A stretch of DNA of 64,000 nucleotides from Luteolibacter sp. Y139 (GTDB taxonomy: Bacteria; Verrucomicrobiota; Verrucomicrobiia; Verrucomicrobiales; Akkermansiaceae): contig NZ_JBBUKT010000007.1 in the NCBI RefSeq assembly GCF_038066715.1, positions 309,826 through 373,825 of the forward strand, given 5' to 3'. Position 1 is the stretch's first letter, and every line of letters begins with the position of its first letter. The translations under genes were made by a program, and so were the position numbers. Shown piece by piece: positions 45,501 to 54,737 of this stretch. The notes beneath the pieces are model-generated. The model saw only the letters and a program-made list of their open reading frames with translations, ran no database searches and was not told the DNA's origin.

Positions 45501-47995
45501 GTTCGCAAATCCCGGCTGAGTTGGCGGGCTATGACTTCGAGGTGCTGCTGGAGAAGAATGGCGTGCGCCGGTTGGTGCGGCGCGCGACCGATGTGGTGGC
45601 GGGGGATGCCCTGCTCTTCTACGGCCAGTCGAACACCGAGGCGTGGATCGGCTTCGCGGCGAACAATACGACCTCGAATGGCTATGCGAGCCGCTGGGTG
45701 AGAACCTTCGGCCAGAACTCCGACTCGGGCGATGCCACGCGCAACAACCTCTCATGGGTGCAAGCCAACGGTGATGGTGGAGGCAGTCTCTACAACGATC
45801 CGGGGGCTATCGGGCAATGGGCAATGGTGATCGGCGGCAAGATCGTCGCCGATCACCAGATCCCGGTGGCGATCCTCAATGGTGCGCGCGGAGGCTACTC
45901 GATGCTGCAGCTTCAGAAGGATCACGCGCAGCCGGACAATCTCGATGACAACGGAGCGGTCACCCGCACGTACAACCGCCTGCGCTATCGTGCCACACGC
46001 GCCGGGGTCGCGGCAGCGGCACGGGCGATCTTCTACTACCAGGGCGAGTCGGATAACGACAATGCGACGCAGCACGGTGCCGGCTTCTTGGGGCTCCATA
46101 GCGATTGGCAGACGGACTACCCGGGGCTGGAACACATTTATGAGGTCCAGGTGCGACCCGGCTGCGGCGTGACGCGGGAGAACGTGGCCCTGCGCGAACT
46201 CCAGCGCAGCTTCGGCGACACGTATGCAAATACGTCCGTCATGACGACGAATGGCTACCAACCGCACGATGGCTGCCACTATCGCTTCACCGGCGGGTAC
46301 GAGTTGCTAGGCCTGCAACACTTCGCGCAGGTGTCGCGCGATTTGTATCACGGACCCACCGGGCCGAACATCGATGCGCTGAATCCTGGCACCATCGGGT
46401 TCACGGATGACAGCCATACGAAGATCCTGGTGACGATGCGAAATGCCGGAGCGACCATCAATTTCCCGGCGGGGGCCTTGAGCGACTTCGCGCTGACCGG
46501 GACGAGTGCCACCATTACCGGCTACAGTGTAGCGGGCTCGACGATCCTGTTCAACCTGAGCGCGCCGGTCGACAGCGGTGCCTTCCTGGAGTACCGCAGC
46601 CACAGCGGGGGCGGGGATTTCGTCACGAATGGTTCGGGCGTGGGCCTGCTGGCCTTCAGCCAACGGATCGGCCAGCAGCCGCCGACCGTGATGCTGTCAT
46701 CGCCCGTGAGGACCCGTCCGGCGACGGTGGGCGAATCCATCGTGGTCAATGCAACGACCACGCCGGGCGAGAACGGGGCTGCCACCCGCATGGTGTTTCT
46801 GGTGAATGGCGTTCCATTGTTAGAGACCACGGGGAGCACGCTGGCGACCAATTGGCAGGTGCCGGCGGCCGGGGCGCATCTGCTGGAGGTGGTGGCCTAC
46901 GATGCGACGGGAAACTACGGGCGCGCTTCCGTCACGATCTTCACGGCGGTCTCGACCACTCCCGGTGGAGTCACGAGCGGACTCGTCGTCTGGCTGAAGG
47001 CGGAGAGCGGCATCACGAAGGATGCCAGCGGCTACGTTTCCGCGTGGGTGGACCAGGCAGGTGCGGCAGATTCCGCGACCCAGCCGACGAACGGCAATAA
47101 GCCGCGCTATCTGGAGGCACATCTCGGCAACGGGCCTGCGCTGCACTTCGACGGCAATGACTTCATGTCCGGAGCCACCGGCATGCCGACCGGCAGCTAT
47201 ACCAAGATCGTCCGCTTCGCGCTGGACGCCTACCCGCCCTCTAACAACCTGGTCTCGGCAGGGACCGCTGGCGATACGACGAACCGCGATCATGCGCTAT
47301 TCTTCGAGGGGACGCCGAATGCGAAGATCTACCACTCCGGCACCTTCCTCACCGCATCGATCGCCACGCCGCTGGGCAAGCCATCGATCGTCCATGCCAC
47401 CTATGATACGACGGTGAACACCGGTACCCTCTACGTGGACAATGCCCTCGGCGGCAGCGCGGTCTCGGGCGGGGACAATACGATCACGAACTACACGCTC
47501 GGCGGCTACAACGGCGGCAACAACACGCTCTCGGGCGATATCTCCGAGGTGCTGATCTACAGCCGCGTGCTCACTGCCACCGAGCGGAACTCCGTTTACA
47601 CGTACCTGGACCAGAAATATCTCGCGCCGTATGCCCTGTGGTTGAGAGGGCACGGGTCGGTGGCCGATGCCGCCGATCCTGGGAAGGATGGAGTCCCCGC
47701 GATCATCGAATACGCCCACGGTCTGGATCCGGCGGTGAACAATGCGGGTTCCCCGCGGTTCCTGCGGGTGGAGAATGTCGGCGGGCTGCCTGAACTCCGG
47801 TTTGATAAAGCGGTGGCGAGTTCGGACGCATGGGTGCAGGTGGAGATGTCGAGCGACCTGGCAACGTGGACCGAGCAGACCTCCGAGGTGGTGGGAAGCT
47901 CCGGCGGCTTTGAAACGCGCCGCGTGGTCATTCCGGGCGAGACGGGGACGGCAGCTAAGCGGTTTGCACGGCTCAGGGTGTCAGCACGGCGGTGA
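42518..47995 (+). CDS. Double sialate O-acetylesterase (SASA) multi-domain protein
   Basis: 1825 residues with a Sec signal peptide (LVLASSALFLPVGVASA). The protein is a near-tandem duplication: an FTNVPAAAGYQLVHSL domain (about 30-250) recurs as FTRVPEASAEGYQVLYEL at about 708-925. Each is followed by a SASA-type (DUF303, CE6-like) esterase: S454 in VAGQSNAQGW with FFWLQGETDS, and S1038 in FYGQSNTEAW with FYYQGESDND. These act on O-acetyl groups of sialic acid or xylan. An intervening carbohydrate-binding-like domain (VNPSFETDAIAG), a cadherin-like segment, a LamG domain (VWLKAESGITKDASG) and a C-terminal module (ADAADPGKDGVPAIIEYA) complete it. Confidence 0.85.
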   Translation: MKVTDLVLKGRLVLASSALFLPVGVASADVFTNVPAAAGYQLVHSLPVPAIQGSFNTTAIPYDVDNSSNWATGSFSRVAYYLELAGSTDPTRPNGYVFVSFDRPAALANGKQLGVPSNGPNGTRVVTNTTVTNMTVISNIPGIQNGNGLAGGRLEFWPSGYAQGVNGVFDYDDNGFNGTSGHGSMQIHNAAAAQTLIGYSDWGGNTPGTPSEIGAGPNQGAGQPDWTFSDSGTTYTTRLLQVLVLPATNLVPIVNPSFETDAIAGANAPVFEVRTTAPTGWVYSGTPGQGVIAPDAGEPNAFYNGLTTGYAGSKAHFNVTQGTSGVPTVSQILTSTLQANTTYTLSLALGNRSNGDAWGGHHVALKTTSGVVVGEWTGGNTELTPDNTFGRSSRKFTTGANPPGLGQPLQIVIEQPLAAGGRYLDFDDVVLTADAAPARPVGTPVDVMIVAGQSNAQGWQGNVNALSTPNRRYVDAPSPNAFISYKQNAYGQPLYISGSMGQLSQLGAGFAGQWEGFGPELSLGTDLAGRLSNKVAVIKFASGGAGLNGQFKKTANDLYPLLVAQVNSGMAELTAQGFTPTIKGFFWLQGETDSANTGDAPLYGANITQFLSDLRTDLNAPAMKAVLTEINPNMPALQTQPTASGVVLVNQGMQTLATADPLVEYVTTADITSGFGDTIHYAADQLVSIGQRWANAYQSPPAAPAGGNVFTRVPEASAEGYQVLYELNIPLDSGYRDGVAPAYSVDNSLTAAPFDRVAYYFELTNADGTSRWVYASMDAFTTVAKQLGLPHNVLNPVKHQRLVENMNVYSNVQGLVTGTSLDGGSVEMFPSNYNMGRTGFYAGDGGNYDWDDSGATATDAGYGSFQVHHPLSQQVLFAYNHWATADGTNDDVGIGNQATGQRDYTFGATAAAYNARKLVILTRPASHVTFTAMPGNRSLQPRNLTTNLASVSIAGTEREGGYSNVVMRRYREGVFQSESVQALVYTAGAAPFSFSSQIPAELAGYDFEVLLEKNGVRRLVRRATDVVAGDALLFYGQSNTEAWIGFAANNTTSNGYASRWVRTFGQNSDSGDATRNNLSWVQANGDGGGSLYNDPGAIGQWAMVIGGKIVADHQIPVAILNGARGGYSMLQLQKDHAQPDNLDDNGAVTRTYNRLRYRATRAGVAAAARAIFYYQGESDNDNATQHGAGFLGLHSDWQTDYPGLEHIYEVQVRPGCGVTRENVALRELQRSFGDTYANTSVMTTNGYQPHDGCHYRFTGGYELLGLQHFAQVSRDLYHGPTGPNIDALNPGTIGFTDDSHTKILVTMRNAGATINFPAGALSDFALTGTSATITGYSVAGSTILFNLSAPVDSGAFLEYRSHSGGGDFVTNGSGVGLLAFSQRIGQQPPTVMLSSPVRTRPATVGESIVVNATTTPGENGAATRMVFLVNGVPLLETTGSTLATNWQVPAAGAHLLEVVAYDATGNYGRASVTIFTAVSTTPGGVTSGLVVWLKAESGITKDASGYVSAWVDQAGAADSATQPTNGNKPRYLEAHLGNGPALHFDGNDFMSGATGMPTGSYTKIVRFALDAYPPSNNLVSAGTAGDTTNRDHALFFEGTPNAKIYHSGTFLTASIATPLGKPSIVHATYDTTVNTGTLYVDNALGGSAVSGGDNTITNYTLGGYNGGNNTLSGDISEVLIYSRVLTATERNSVYTYLDQKYLAPYALWLRGHGSVADAADPGKDGVPAIIEYAHGLDPAVNNAGSPRFLRVENVGGLPELRFDKAVASSDAWVQVEMSSDLATWTEQTSEVVGSSGGFETRRVVIPGETGTAAKRFARLRVSARR

Positions 47996-48056
47996 CGCCC
48001 GGCGGGGCCCTTGGCTGGATACCGGGTGGAGTGGGGGCCAGTGATTTCGGTTTAAA

Positions 48057-48098
48057 CCACGGGGATTTGGGTGACATTATGGGGGTTGAAACCCGTGG
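48057..48098. promoter_or_regulatory. Inverted repeat upstream of GH13 gene
   Basis: CCACGGG (48057-48063) and CCCGTGG (48092-48098) form an inverted repeat 42 bases before the ATG at 48140. The right half belongs to AAACCCGTGG, the core also seen twice upstream of the esterase gene. Could be an operator or a leader hairpin. Confidence 0.3.
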
Positions 48099-48139
48099 AC
48101 GGCTGCCGTGCCGGTCCGCTTGCCCGGAAACCCTGTCAG

Positions 48140-51100
48140 ATGTCTAATTCCCGCGCCCTGATCTTTTCGCTGCTCGCCTTGGTTGCTCCGGCCGTGCGGG
48201 CGGAAGTGATTCTCCAGTATTTCGGCACCTCTTGGAATGAGATCGAGCGCCGGGTGCCGGAGCTGGTGGAGCGTGGGTATGATTCGCTGTGGCTGCCGCC
48301 GCCGTTCAAGGGCGGGGCGGGGACTTATTCGGTGGGTTTCGATACGCTGGACCGGTTCGATCTGGGGGATCGTGACCAGTCGGGAACGGTGCGGACGAAG
48401 TATGGGACGAAGGATGACCTGCTGCGGCTGATGCGGACGGCGCACCGCTTCGGGATGCGGGTGTATTTCGACAACGTGACGGCTCACAATGCGGGGGCGC
48501 TGGATAAGACCGTGAACCCCGGGCAGCTGTTTCCCGGAGCGCCGGGATTCGTTCCGGAGGATTTCCACCTCGTGCGCGAGAGCAACGGGACGTGGCGCAA
48601 GGCGGCGGATTGGCCGGATTGGAATGATGAGTGGCAGGTGCTGAACCGGAATCCTTTCGCGTGGGACATCGCGCAGGAGTCGCCGCAGAATGTGAGCTTC
48701 AATCCGACGGGAACGGCTGAGGCGCACACGTATGCGAAGTGGAGCGGTATCCGTCATGCGGGGATGACCGAGCGATACTTGGACACGGATCTGACAGTGG
48801 CGACGAATGGCACGGGCGAGGCGGTGCATCCGTTCGCGAACAAGGAGCCGTTTCAAGACGTGGGCTACAACGATGGTGGCATCGTGGGGGCGAACAATGG
48901 GCGCTTTGATTTCAAGGATCTCAATGGGAATGGGCAGCATGATGTGGGCGAGCCGAGCGAGCCTTTCACCGATACCGGGGTGGATCCGACGGTGCCGGAG
49001 CGCCGGACGTTGGCGTGGGGTTATGGGGATGGGATTTACAACATGGGCAATCCGGTGGCGGAGGATGTCAACGGGATGCTGAACCGTGCGGTGCGCTGGT
49101 TCGTCGAGGAGACGAAGCCCGATGGTTTCCGGCTGGATGCGGTGAAGCACGTGCCGTCGTACTTTTTCGGCAAGCAGGATGGGGCGGACAAGGATCGCTC
49201 GAACTGGGGCTATGGCGGGCAGATCCAGGAGCAGTTCAACATCAGCCGCGGCTACACTGACTGGAACAATCATCGCGACACGCTCTTCGGCGGTGAGAAC
49301 GAGGTGCGCGATGATGCGATGCTCTTCGGCGAACATCTTGGTTCGCCGCCGGCGGAGGGTGGGTATCTGAGCGCGGGGATGCGGATCGCGAATGACAATG
49401 TGCTGAATGCCGTCAAGAGCTCGATCGGCAACAATTTGACGGGTTTCGATGCACCGAACTACGGTGGTTATGGTAGTTCCGGCCAGACGGTGAACTACGT
49501 GATGAGCCACGACAATGCTTACCTCTATGGGGGTGACCGGCCGGCGGCGCATGCCTACATTCTCACTCGCGAGGGGCTGCCGATCATTTACACGGATGGC
49601 TATAATGAGGCGGGGGCACCGGACTATTTTCCGAAGCCTTCGGATGTGCCATTCTTGGGGCAGTTTGGAGACAATAGCGTGATCTCGGCGGTGGCGGTGC
49701 ATCGCGACTTTGCACGTGGTACGCAGATCGGACGGTGGAGCGATCAGAACTATGCGGCCTACGAGCGGGTGGACATGCGCGAGCGCAAGGACACTGGATC
49801 GTGGAATGGAGCGACGATGCTTTTTATGATGGCACGGGGCTATCAGGGGAATGGGCAGGGGCGGCTGTTTTCGACCGGCTTTCCAGTGGGGGCCACGCTG
49901 GAGAATAATTCGCCGTATGGCGGACGGTTTCGTGTGACGGTGAATGGCTCGACGCAGCTCGTGGATGGCAGTGGCAATGCGCCGCTTGTTTCGTCCGGTG
50001 AGTGGTTCGCTTTCTCGTGGCACAACCCGCGGATGCCGCGGGTGTGGCAGGCGGCGCGTCCTGATGAGGAGATTCGGGCGATCACGATTTTGCAGAATGG
50101 CGTGCGGGTGCCGGAGATGGATCACTGGCGGACCGATGGGAAGGATGGCGATGCCGCTTTCAATCCGTATGGGGTTGCTGCTGCCGATCGTGCGGACAAG
50201 TCGTATCGGGTGAAGATTCCGCGGGTGACGGATGGTGCGAACCTTTCCTTCGTGGCCCGGGCGGATGGTTCGGCGCAGAACATGCGGATCAAGCTCGATG
50301 GTGGCATCGATGTGAATTCACAACTGGCGCTGGGACCGCAGACGGGTGATCTGCGCGATTTTCCGCCGGGTGCCACGGCAGATCAGGTGAATGCGGCGGA
50401 TGCCAACGACCGGAAGTTGGAGAACTCCACGGATACTTACCTGGGCTATGAGCAGATGAAATTTGTGCGCCGGGGTGCGGAGAAGTTTGCGGCGAAGAAC
50501 ACGACGCGGAACATCATCGGATCGCCGGGTGCGGAGACCTATCAGGCGGTGATCGGCACGGCGGGTTTCACGATCAACAATGGCAATGGGGTGAACAGTA
50601 ACCGGGGTACGGCGACATGGGCTTATCATGATCCGGCTGCGGGCAACCAGCTGACGCCGGTAGTGCAGCAGTTCAGCCCTGCGCCGGAGAGCGCTGCGGG
50701 ACAGTCGGTCGGAATTTTTGTGAAGGTCGGCTATGCGAACTCCATCGACAAGGTGCGGGTCTATTACACGACCGATGGAGTGACTTACCCGGAAGGCAGC
50801 GGCGGGGTGGGCAAGGGGACGACGCAGGTGGTGGATGCGACATTTTTTGCGAATGGCAATAACGATGGGACCGGGCTGACCGATTGGTGGCGTGCTGCGT
50901 TGCCGGCACTGCCGAATGGCACGGTGCTGCGCTACAAGGTGGGAGTGACGAAGGTGAGTGCGGGCTCGGTGTTTCCCTTCAATGGCGATGACATCGATCT
51001 GGCGGAGCGGATGGAGACGGTGTTTGAGATCACGGGTTTCAATGGAACGAGCGTGCCGTACCACATTCATAACGACAATGGGACGATGGCGACCGGCTTG

Positions 51101-52351
51101 GACGAAGGTTTCCATGTCCTGCGCTCGCGGGCCTTCGTCAATCGCAACGATGGGGCCTCGATCTTCCGGACGGAGACGCAGGTCTTTTATTATGATACCA
51201 AGCGTAGTGAGGGAGAGATCGTTTATCCGAAGGCGGGGGATGGGCTCGGTGGATCGAGCTATGGTGCGGTGGTGGCGACCGATCCGAACGTGACCGAGGT
51301 TTGGTATTACATCGATGACCTCGATCCGGGCAATGATGATCCGGCGAAGGGCAATGGGCTCAATGCGTGGAAGAAGGCGACTGCGGTGGCAACGCCGACC
51401 AATCTGGGCGGCACGGCTTTCAAGAAGGAGTGGCGTTTCACGTATGAGGGGATTCCTTCGAGCGGACTCGCGCGGATCGTGGTGCGCTTGAAGGAGGCGT
51501 CGTCGAGCGATGCGATGAACCTCACGGATGTGGCCGGAAACTACACGACGCTGGAGCGGCAGGTGAACACCGGGAGCCCGATCAATTTCAACATCGGCTA
51601 TCCCTCCTTTTCCGGGGAGACGGTGGATCAGAACTACGTGATGAAGGTTTTCTTCCGGAAGGAGTTGATCCCCTCAGGCATGAGCGATGCGGACTTCCTG
51701 AATGAGTTCTCGATCTTCATCAGCAGCACGACCAGCGGCGATCCGGATGGTGCGGTGCTTCAGCCTCGCTCCGGCTACCGGCTGGTGAAGAATGTCACGG
51801 CCACGGAGCACATGGTGGAGTTCACCTTCCCGAATCTCTACAATGGCATCCCCAACTTCCTGCACACGGTGCGGGCCGAGCATCACCGGGGTGGTCTGAC
51901 GCTGGGCGACAGCGAACTGGTGAAGATGCGGGTGAGCGGCACGGGTGATGCCGATGGCGATGGCCTGCCGGACTGGTGGGAGCTACAGCAAGGCTGGGAT
52001 CCTAACAATGCCTCGGGCCGCAATGGTGCTGATGGCGATGATGATGGCGATGGGGTGGGCAATCTCGATGAGTATTTGTTCGGGATGAACTCCCGCCTGT
52101 CCGATCCAGGGGCGAAGCCGAAGGTTACGATGGAACGGTCGTCCGATCCGGAGCGTCGCTGGCGCTTGCAGTTCCCGACGATTCCCGGACGTGCCTATCG
52201 CTGGCAGCGCTCGGGGAATCTCAGCGATTGGAGCAACCTGGGAGCGGTCGTTGACACGGGAGCGCAGACCGTGCCGGGGACGATTGAGCTGTTAGACGAT
52301 GGCACTGGCTCGAAGAGCTTCTATCGGGTGCAGGTTTCGGATGAGCCGTGA
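48140..52351 (+). CDS. GH13 alpha-amylase-like secreted enzyme
   Basis: 1403 residues with signal peptide (ALIFSLLALVAPAVRA). The GH13 barrel shows YDSLWLPPPFKG, YFDNVTAHN, then the catalytic triad D333 (GFRLDAVKH), E398 (LFGEHLG) and D458 (MSHDNAYL). Ca-type DLNGNGQHDVGEP inserts are present (about 253-266). Beyond about 620 come several beta-rich accessory domains, and a C-terminal DADGDGLPDWWELQQGWDP (from about 1270) thrombospondin-3-like Ca segment. The terminal beta module ends SFYRVQVSDEP. Product and linkage cannot be told from motifs. ATG 48140 chosen for the signal peptide. Confidence 0.88.
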   Translation: MSNSRALIFSLLALVAPAVRAEVILQYFGTSWNEIERRVPELVERGYDSLWLPPPFKGGAGTYSVGFDTLDRFDLGDRDQSGTVRTKYGTKDDLLRLMRTAHRFGMRVYFDNVTAHNAGALDKTVNPGQLFPGAPGFVPEDFHLVRESNGTWRKAADWPDWNDEWQVLNRNPFAWDIAQESPQNVSFNPTGTAEAHTYAKWSGIRHAGMTERYLDTDLTVATNGTGEAVHPFANKEPFQDVGYNDGGIVGANNGRFDFKDLNGNGQHDVGEPSEPFTDTGVDPTVPERRTLAWGYGDGIYNMGNPVAEDVNGMLNRAVRWFVEETKPDGFRLDAVKHVPSYFFGKQDGADKDRSNWGYGGQIQEQFNISRGYTDWNNHRDTLFGGENEVRDDAMLFGEHLGSPPAEGGYLSAGMRIANDNVLNAVKSSIGNNLTGFDAPNYGGYGSSGQTVNYVMSHDNAYLYGGDRPAAHAYILTREGLPIIYTDGYNEAGAPDYFPKPSDVPFLGQFGDNSVISAVAVHRDFARGTQIGRWSDQNYAAYERVDMRERKDTGSWNGATMLFMMARGYQGNGQGRLFSTGFPVGATLENNSPYGGRFRVTVNGSTQLVDGSGNAPLVSSGEWFAFSWHNPRMPRVWQAARPDEEIRAITILQNGVRVPEMDHWRTDGKDGDAAFNPYGVAAADRADKSYRVKIPRVTDGANLSFVARADGSAQNMRIKLDGGIDVNSQLALGPQTGDLRDFPPGATADQVNAADANDRKLENSTDTYLGYEQMKFVRRGAEKFAAKNTTRNIIGSPGAETYQAVIGTAGFTINNGNGVNSNRGTATWAYHDPAAGNQLTPVVQQFSPAPESAAGQSVGIFVKVGYANSIDKVRVYYTTDGVTYPEGSGGVGKGTTQVVDATFFANGNNDGTGLTDWWRAALPALPNGTVLRYKVGVTKVSAGSVFPFNGDDIDLAERMETVFEITGFNGTSVPYHIHNDNGTMATGLDEGFHVLRSRAFVNRNDGASIFRTETQVFYYDTKRSEGEIVYPKAGDGLGGSSYGAVVATDPNVTEVWYYIDDLDPGNDDPAKGNGLNAWKKATAVATPTNLGGTAFKKEWRFTYEGIPSSGLARIVVRLKEASSSDAMNLTDVAGNYTTLERQVNTGSPINFNIGYPSFSGETVDQNYVMKVFFRKELIPSGMSDADFLNEFSIFISSTTSGDPDGAVLQPRSGYRLVKNVTATEHMVEFTFPNLYNGIPNFLHTVRAEHHRGGLTLGDSELVKMRVSGTGDADGDGLPDWWELQQGWDPNNASGRNGADGDDDGDGVGNLDEYLFGMNSRLSDPGAKPKVTMERSSDPERRWRLQFPTIPGRAYRWQRSGNLSDWSNLGAVVDTGAQTVPGTIELLDDGTGSKSFYRVQVSDEP

Positions 52352-52393
52352 GAAGGAGCGAAGAGCCGATTGGGTTTTGACAGGCTGGGCGAT

Positions 52394-52405
52394 CTGTCAT
52401 GACAG
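52394..52405. promoter_or_regulatory. Perfect 12-base palindrome upstream of GH32
   Basis: CTGTCATGACAG reads the same on both strands and lies about 90 bases before the GH32 start, in a 144-base intergenic gap. Dimeric repressors (for example GntR- or MarR-like) bind such sites. No regulator gene is adjacent. Confidence 0.35.
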
Positions 52406-52495
52406 CTGCGTCCCGAGTTGCAACATTGGGTGATAGCAGGAAGGGTGGAGTCTGCGTTTTCTTCGGCAGAACTTCTTACCCATCCATCCCCACCC

Positions 52496-54631
52496 ATGCG
52501 CTTTTCACTGCTGCCGCTGCTTTGTATTCCCGCCCTGTCTTCTGCTGCGCCCGATGTGATCGTGGCGGATTTCGAGGGGAATGATTTCGGGGCCTGGAAG
52601 GTGAGCGGTGAGGCCTTTGGCAAGGGGCCGGTGGCTGGATCGCTGCCGGATCAGATGCCGGTGAGCGGGTTTGTGGGGCAGCGTTTGCTGAACGGATACC
52701 ATGGAGGGGACGATTCGAAGGGGAAGGCGGAGTCGCCGGCGTTCACGGTGGAGAGGAAGTATCTGAACTTCCTGATTGGAGGAGGTCGCTTTCCGGAGGA
52801 GACCTGCATGGATCTCTTGTCGGATGGCAAGGTGGTGCGAACGGCGACGGGTCGCTATGATCGGCCGGGTGGCACGGAGCAGCTGGAGTGGAAGAGCTGG
52901 GATGTGGCGGAGTTGGCGGGGAAAACGGTCTCGCTGCGGATCACCGACAATCGGACGGGGACATGGGGGCACATCAATGTGGATCAGATCGTGCAGAGCG
53001 ACGCGCCGAAGACGCTGGAGCTGAAGAAGGAGTTTGTGATCGGTGATCGGTATTTGATTTGGCCGGTGACGCGGGATACCACGCAGAAGCGCCGGTTCTT
53101 TTTCACGCTGGATGGCGACAAGGAGCCGCTGCTCTATGCGGACATCTGCCTCTCTAACAATCCGGACTTCTGGGTTTTCACGGATCTGGCTGACCACCAG
53201 GGGCGGAAGCTGACGGTGACGGGCACGATTCCGGGTGGGCTGGGGGATGCGTGGGAGAAGGTGAAGATCAGTGCCAGCTATCCGGGCGAAGAGTCGATCT
53301 ATCAGGAGGCACTGCGCCCGCAGTACCACTTCAGCAGCCGTCGTGGGTGGCTGAATGATCCGAACGGCCTGGTGTGGAAGGACGGGAGCTGGCACCTTTT
53401 CTATCAGCACAATCCGTATAACCACAATTGGGACAACATGACGTGGGGGCATGCGGTGAGCAGCGATCTCTTTCACTGGAAGGAGATGGCGCCGGGGTTG
53501 CAGCCGGATGCGGAGGGCTACATGTATTCGGGCTCGGCGGTCGTTGCGCCGAAGGGGAGCACGGGCTTGCCGGTGAAGGGGGATGCGCTGGCGCTGATCT
53601 ACACGGCGAACGGCAATCACAGCTACGAGCCGGGCCGCACGGTGGTGCAGTCGGTGGCTTACAGCGAGGACAACGGGAAGACCTTCACGAAGTTCAAGGG
53701 TAACCCGGTGGTGCCGCATGTGGTGGCGGAGAACCGCGATCCGAAGGTTTTCTGGCATGCGCCTTCCAAGCACTGGGTGATGCCGCTGTTCTACGATGGC
53801 AGCGACTACGGGATCTACACGTCGCCGGACATGGTGAAGTGGGAGAAGACGTGCGACTACAAGATCCCGACGGATGGCGAGTGCCCGGATCTCTATGAGC
53901 TGCCGGTGGATGGCGATGCGAAGAACACGCGCTGGGTGGCGTGGGGAGCGCAGGGGAAGTATATGCTCGGGAGCTTCGACGGGAAGGTCTTCAAGGCGGA
54001 GAGCGGGCCGCATCATCACTACTTCGGCGCGGCTTATGCGGGGCAGACCTATGGCAACGCTCCCGGTGGTCGCCGTGTTCACATCGGGTGGATGCGTGAT
54101 GGCGGGGCGGGTTTGCAAGGGATGCCCTTTAACCTGCAGATGTCGCTGCCGATGGACTTCACGCTGCGCCGTCAGGGCGATGGGATTCGCCTGTGGGCGG
54201 AGCCGGTGAAGGAAGCGGAAGCGCTACGGGCGAGCACCAAGGAGTGGAAGGACTTTACCTATGAGTCCGGCCAGACTGACCCGCTGGCGGACTTCAAGGG
54301 TGGGCAGTTCGAGGTGGAGGCGGTGATGGATGCCAACACGTCGGCCGCTGAGGTTGGGTTCCGGATCTTCGACGATCATGCGGCGATCTGGAAGCCGGGT
54401 GATCGGACCTTCAGCGGTGCGGAGGGGCAGCAGGCTCCGGTGGACGGGAAGCTGAAGGTGCGGATCTTCGTGGATACGGTGACGATGGAGGCCTTTGTGA
54501 ATGGGACCTACGTGAGCAAGTATATCCGGCAGACCCCGGGGACGAAGCCGTTGCGGTTGGTGGCGAATGGTGGGGCGGTGAAGTTCGACTCGCTGAAGGT
54601 CCACACGTTGAAGTCGGCGTGGAAGGAGTGA
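52496..54631 (+). CDS. GH32 levanase/fructan hydrolase-like enzyme
   Basis: 711 residues with a signal peptide (MRFSLLPLLCIPALSSA). An N-terminal beta-sandwich (about 20-200, DFEGNDFGAWKVSGEAFG) precedes a GH32 catalytic beta-propeller. The nucleophile is D288 in GWLNDPNGLVW; the RDP motif is in AENRDPKVFW; the acid/base is E462 in DGECPDLYELP. A C-terminal beta-sandwich (VTMEAFVNGTYVSKYI) closes it, as is standard in GH32. It hydrolyses fructosyl bonds in levan, inulin or sucrose. It lies 144 bases after the GH13 gene. Confidence 0.93.
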   Translation: MRFSLLPLLCIPALSSAAPDVIVADFEGNDFGAWKVSGEAFGKGPVAGSLPDQMPVSGFVGQRLLNGYHGGDDSKGKAESPAFTVERKYLNFLIGGGRFPEETCMDLLSDGKVVRTATGRYDRPGGTEQLEWKSWDVAELAGKTVSLRITDNRTGTWGHINVDQIVQSDAPKTLELKKEFVIGDRYLIWPVTRDTTQKRRFFFTLDGDKEPLLYADICLSNNPDFWVFTDLADHQGRKLTVTGTIPGGLGDAWEKVKISASYPGEESIYQEALRPQYHFSSRRGWLNDPNGLVWKDGSWHLFYQHNPYNHNWDNMTWGHAVSSDLFHWKEMAPGLQPDAEGYMYSGSAVVAPKGSTGLPVKGDALALIYTANGNHSYEPGRTVVQSVAYSEDNGKTFTKFKGNPVVPHVVAENRDPKVFWHAPSKHWVMPLFYDGSDYGIYTSPDMVKWEKTCDYKIPTDGECPDLYELPVDGDAKNTRWVAWGAQGKYMLGSFDGKVFKAESGPHHHYFGAAYAGQTYGNAPGGRRVHIGWMRDGGAGLQGMPFNLQMSLPMDFTLRRQGDGIRLWAEPVKEAEALRASTKEWKDFTYESGQTDPLADFKGGQFEVEAVMDANTSAAEVGFRIFDDHAAIWKPGDRTFSGAEGQQAPVDGKLKVRIFVDTVTMEAFVNGTYVSKYIRQTPGTKPLRLVANGGAVKFDSLKVHTLKSAWKE

Positions 54632-54737
54632 GAGCAAGGTGCATCTGGTGCCAGACGGCAACTCGATGACGGCATAAGGGTGAGAGGGTGAGCATGGATT
54701 CTTGCCCTCTGTTGGCAGCTGGCTAGGCTTGCCAGCC

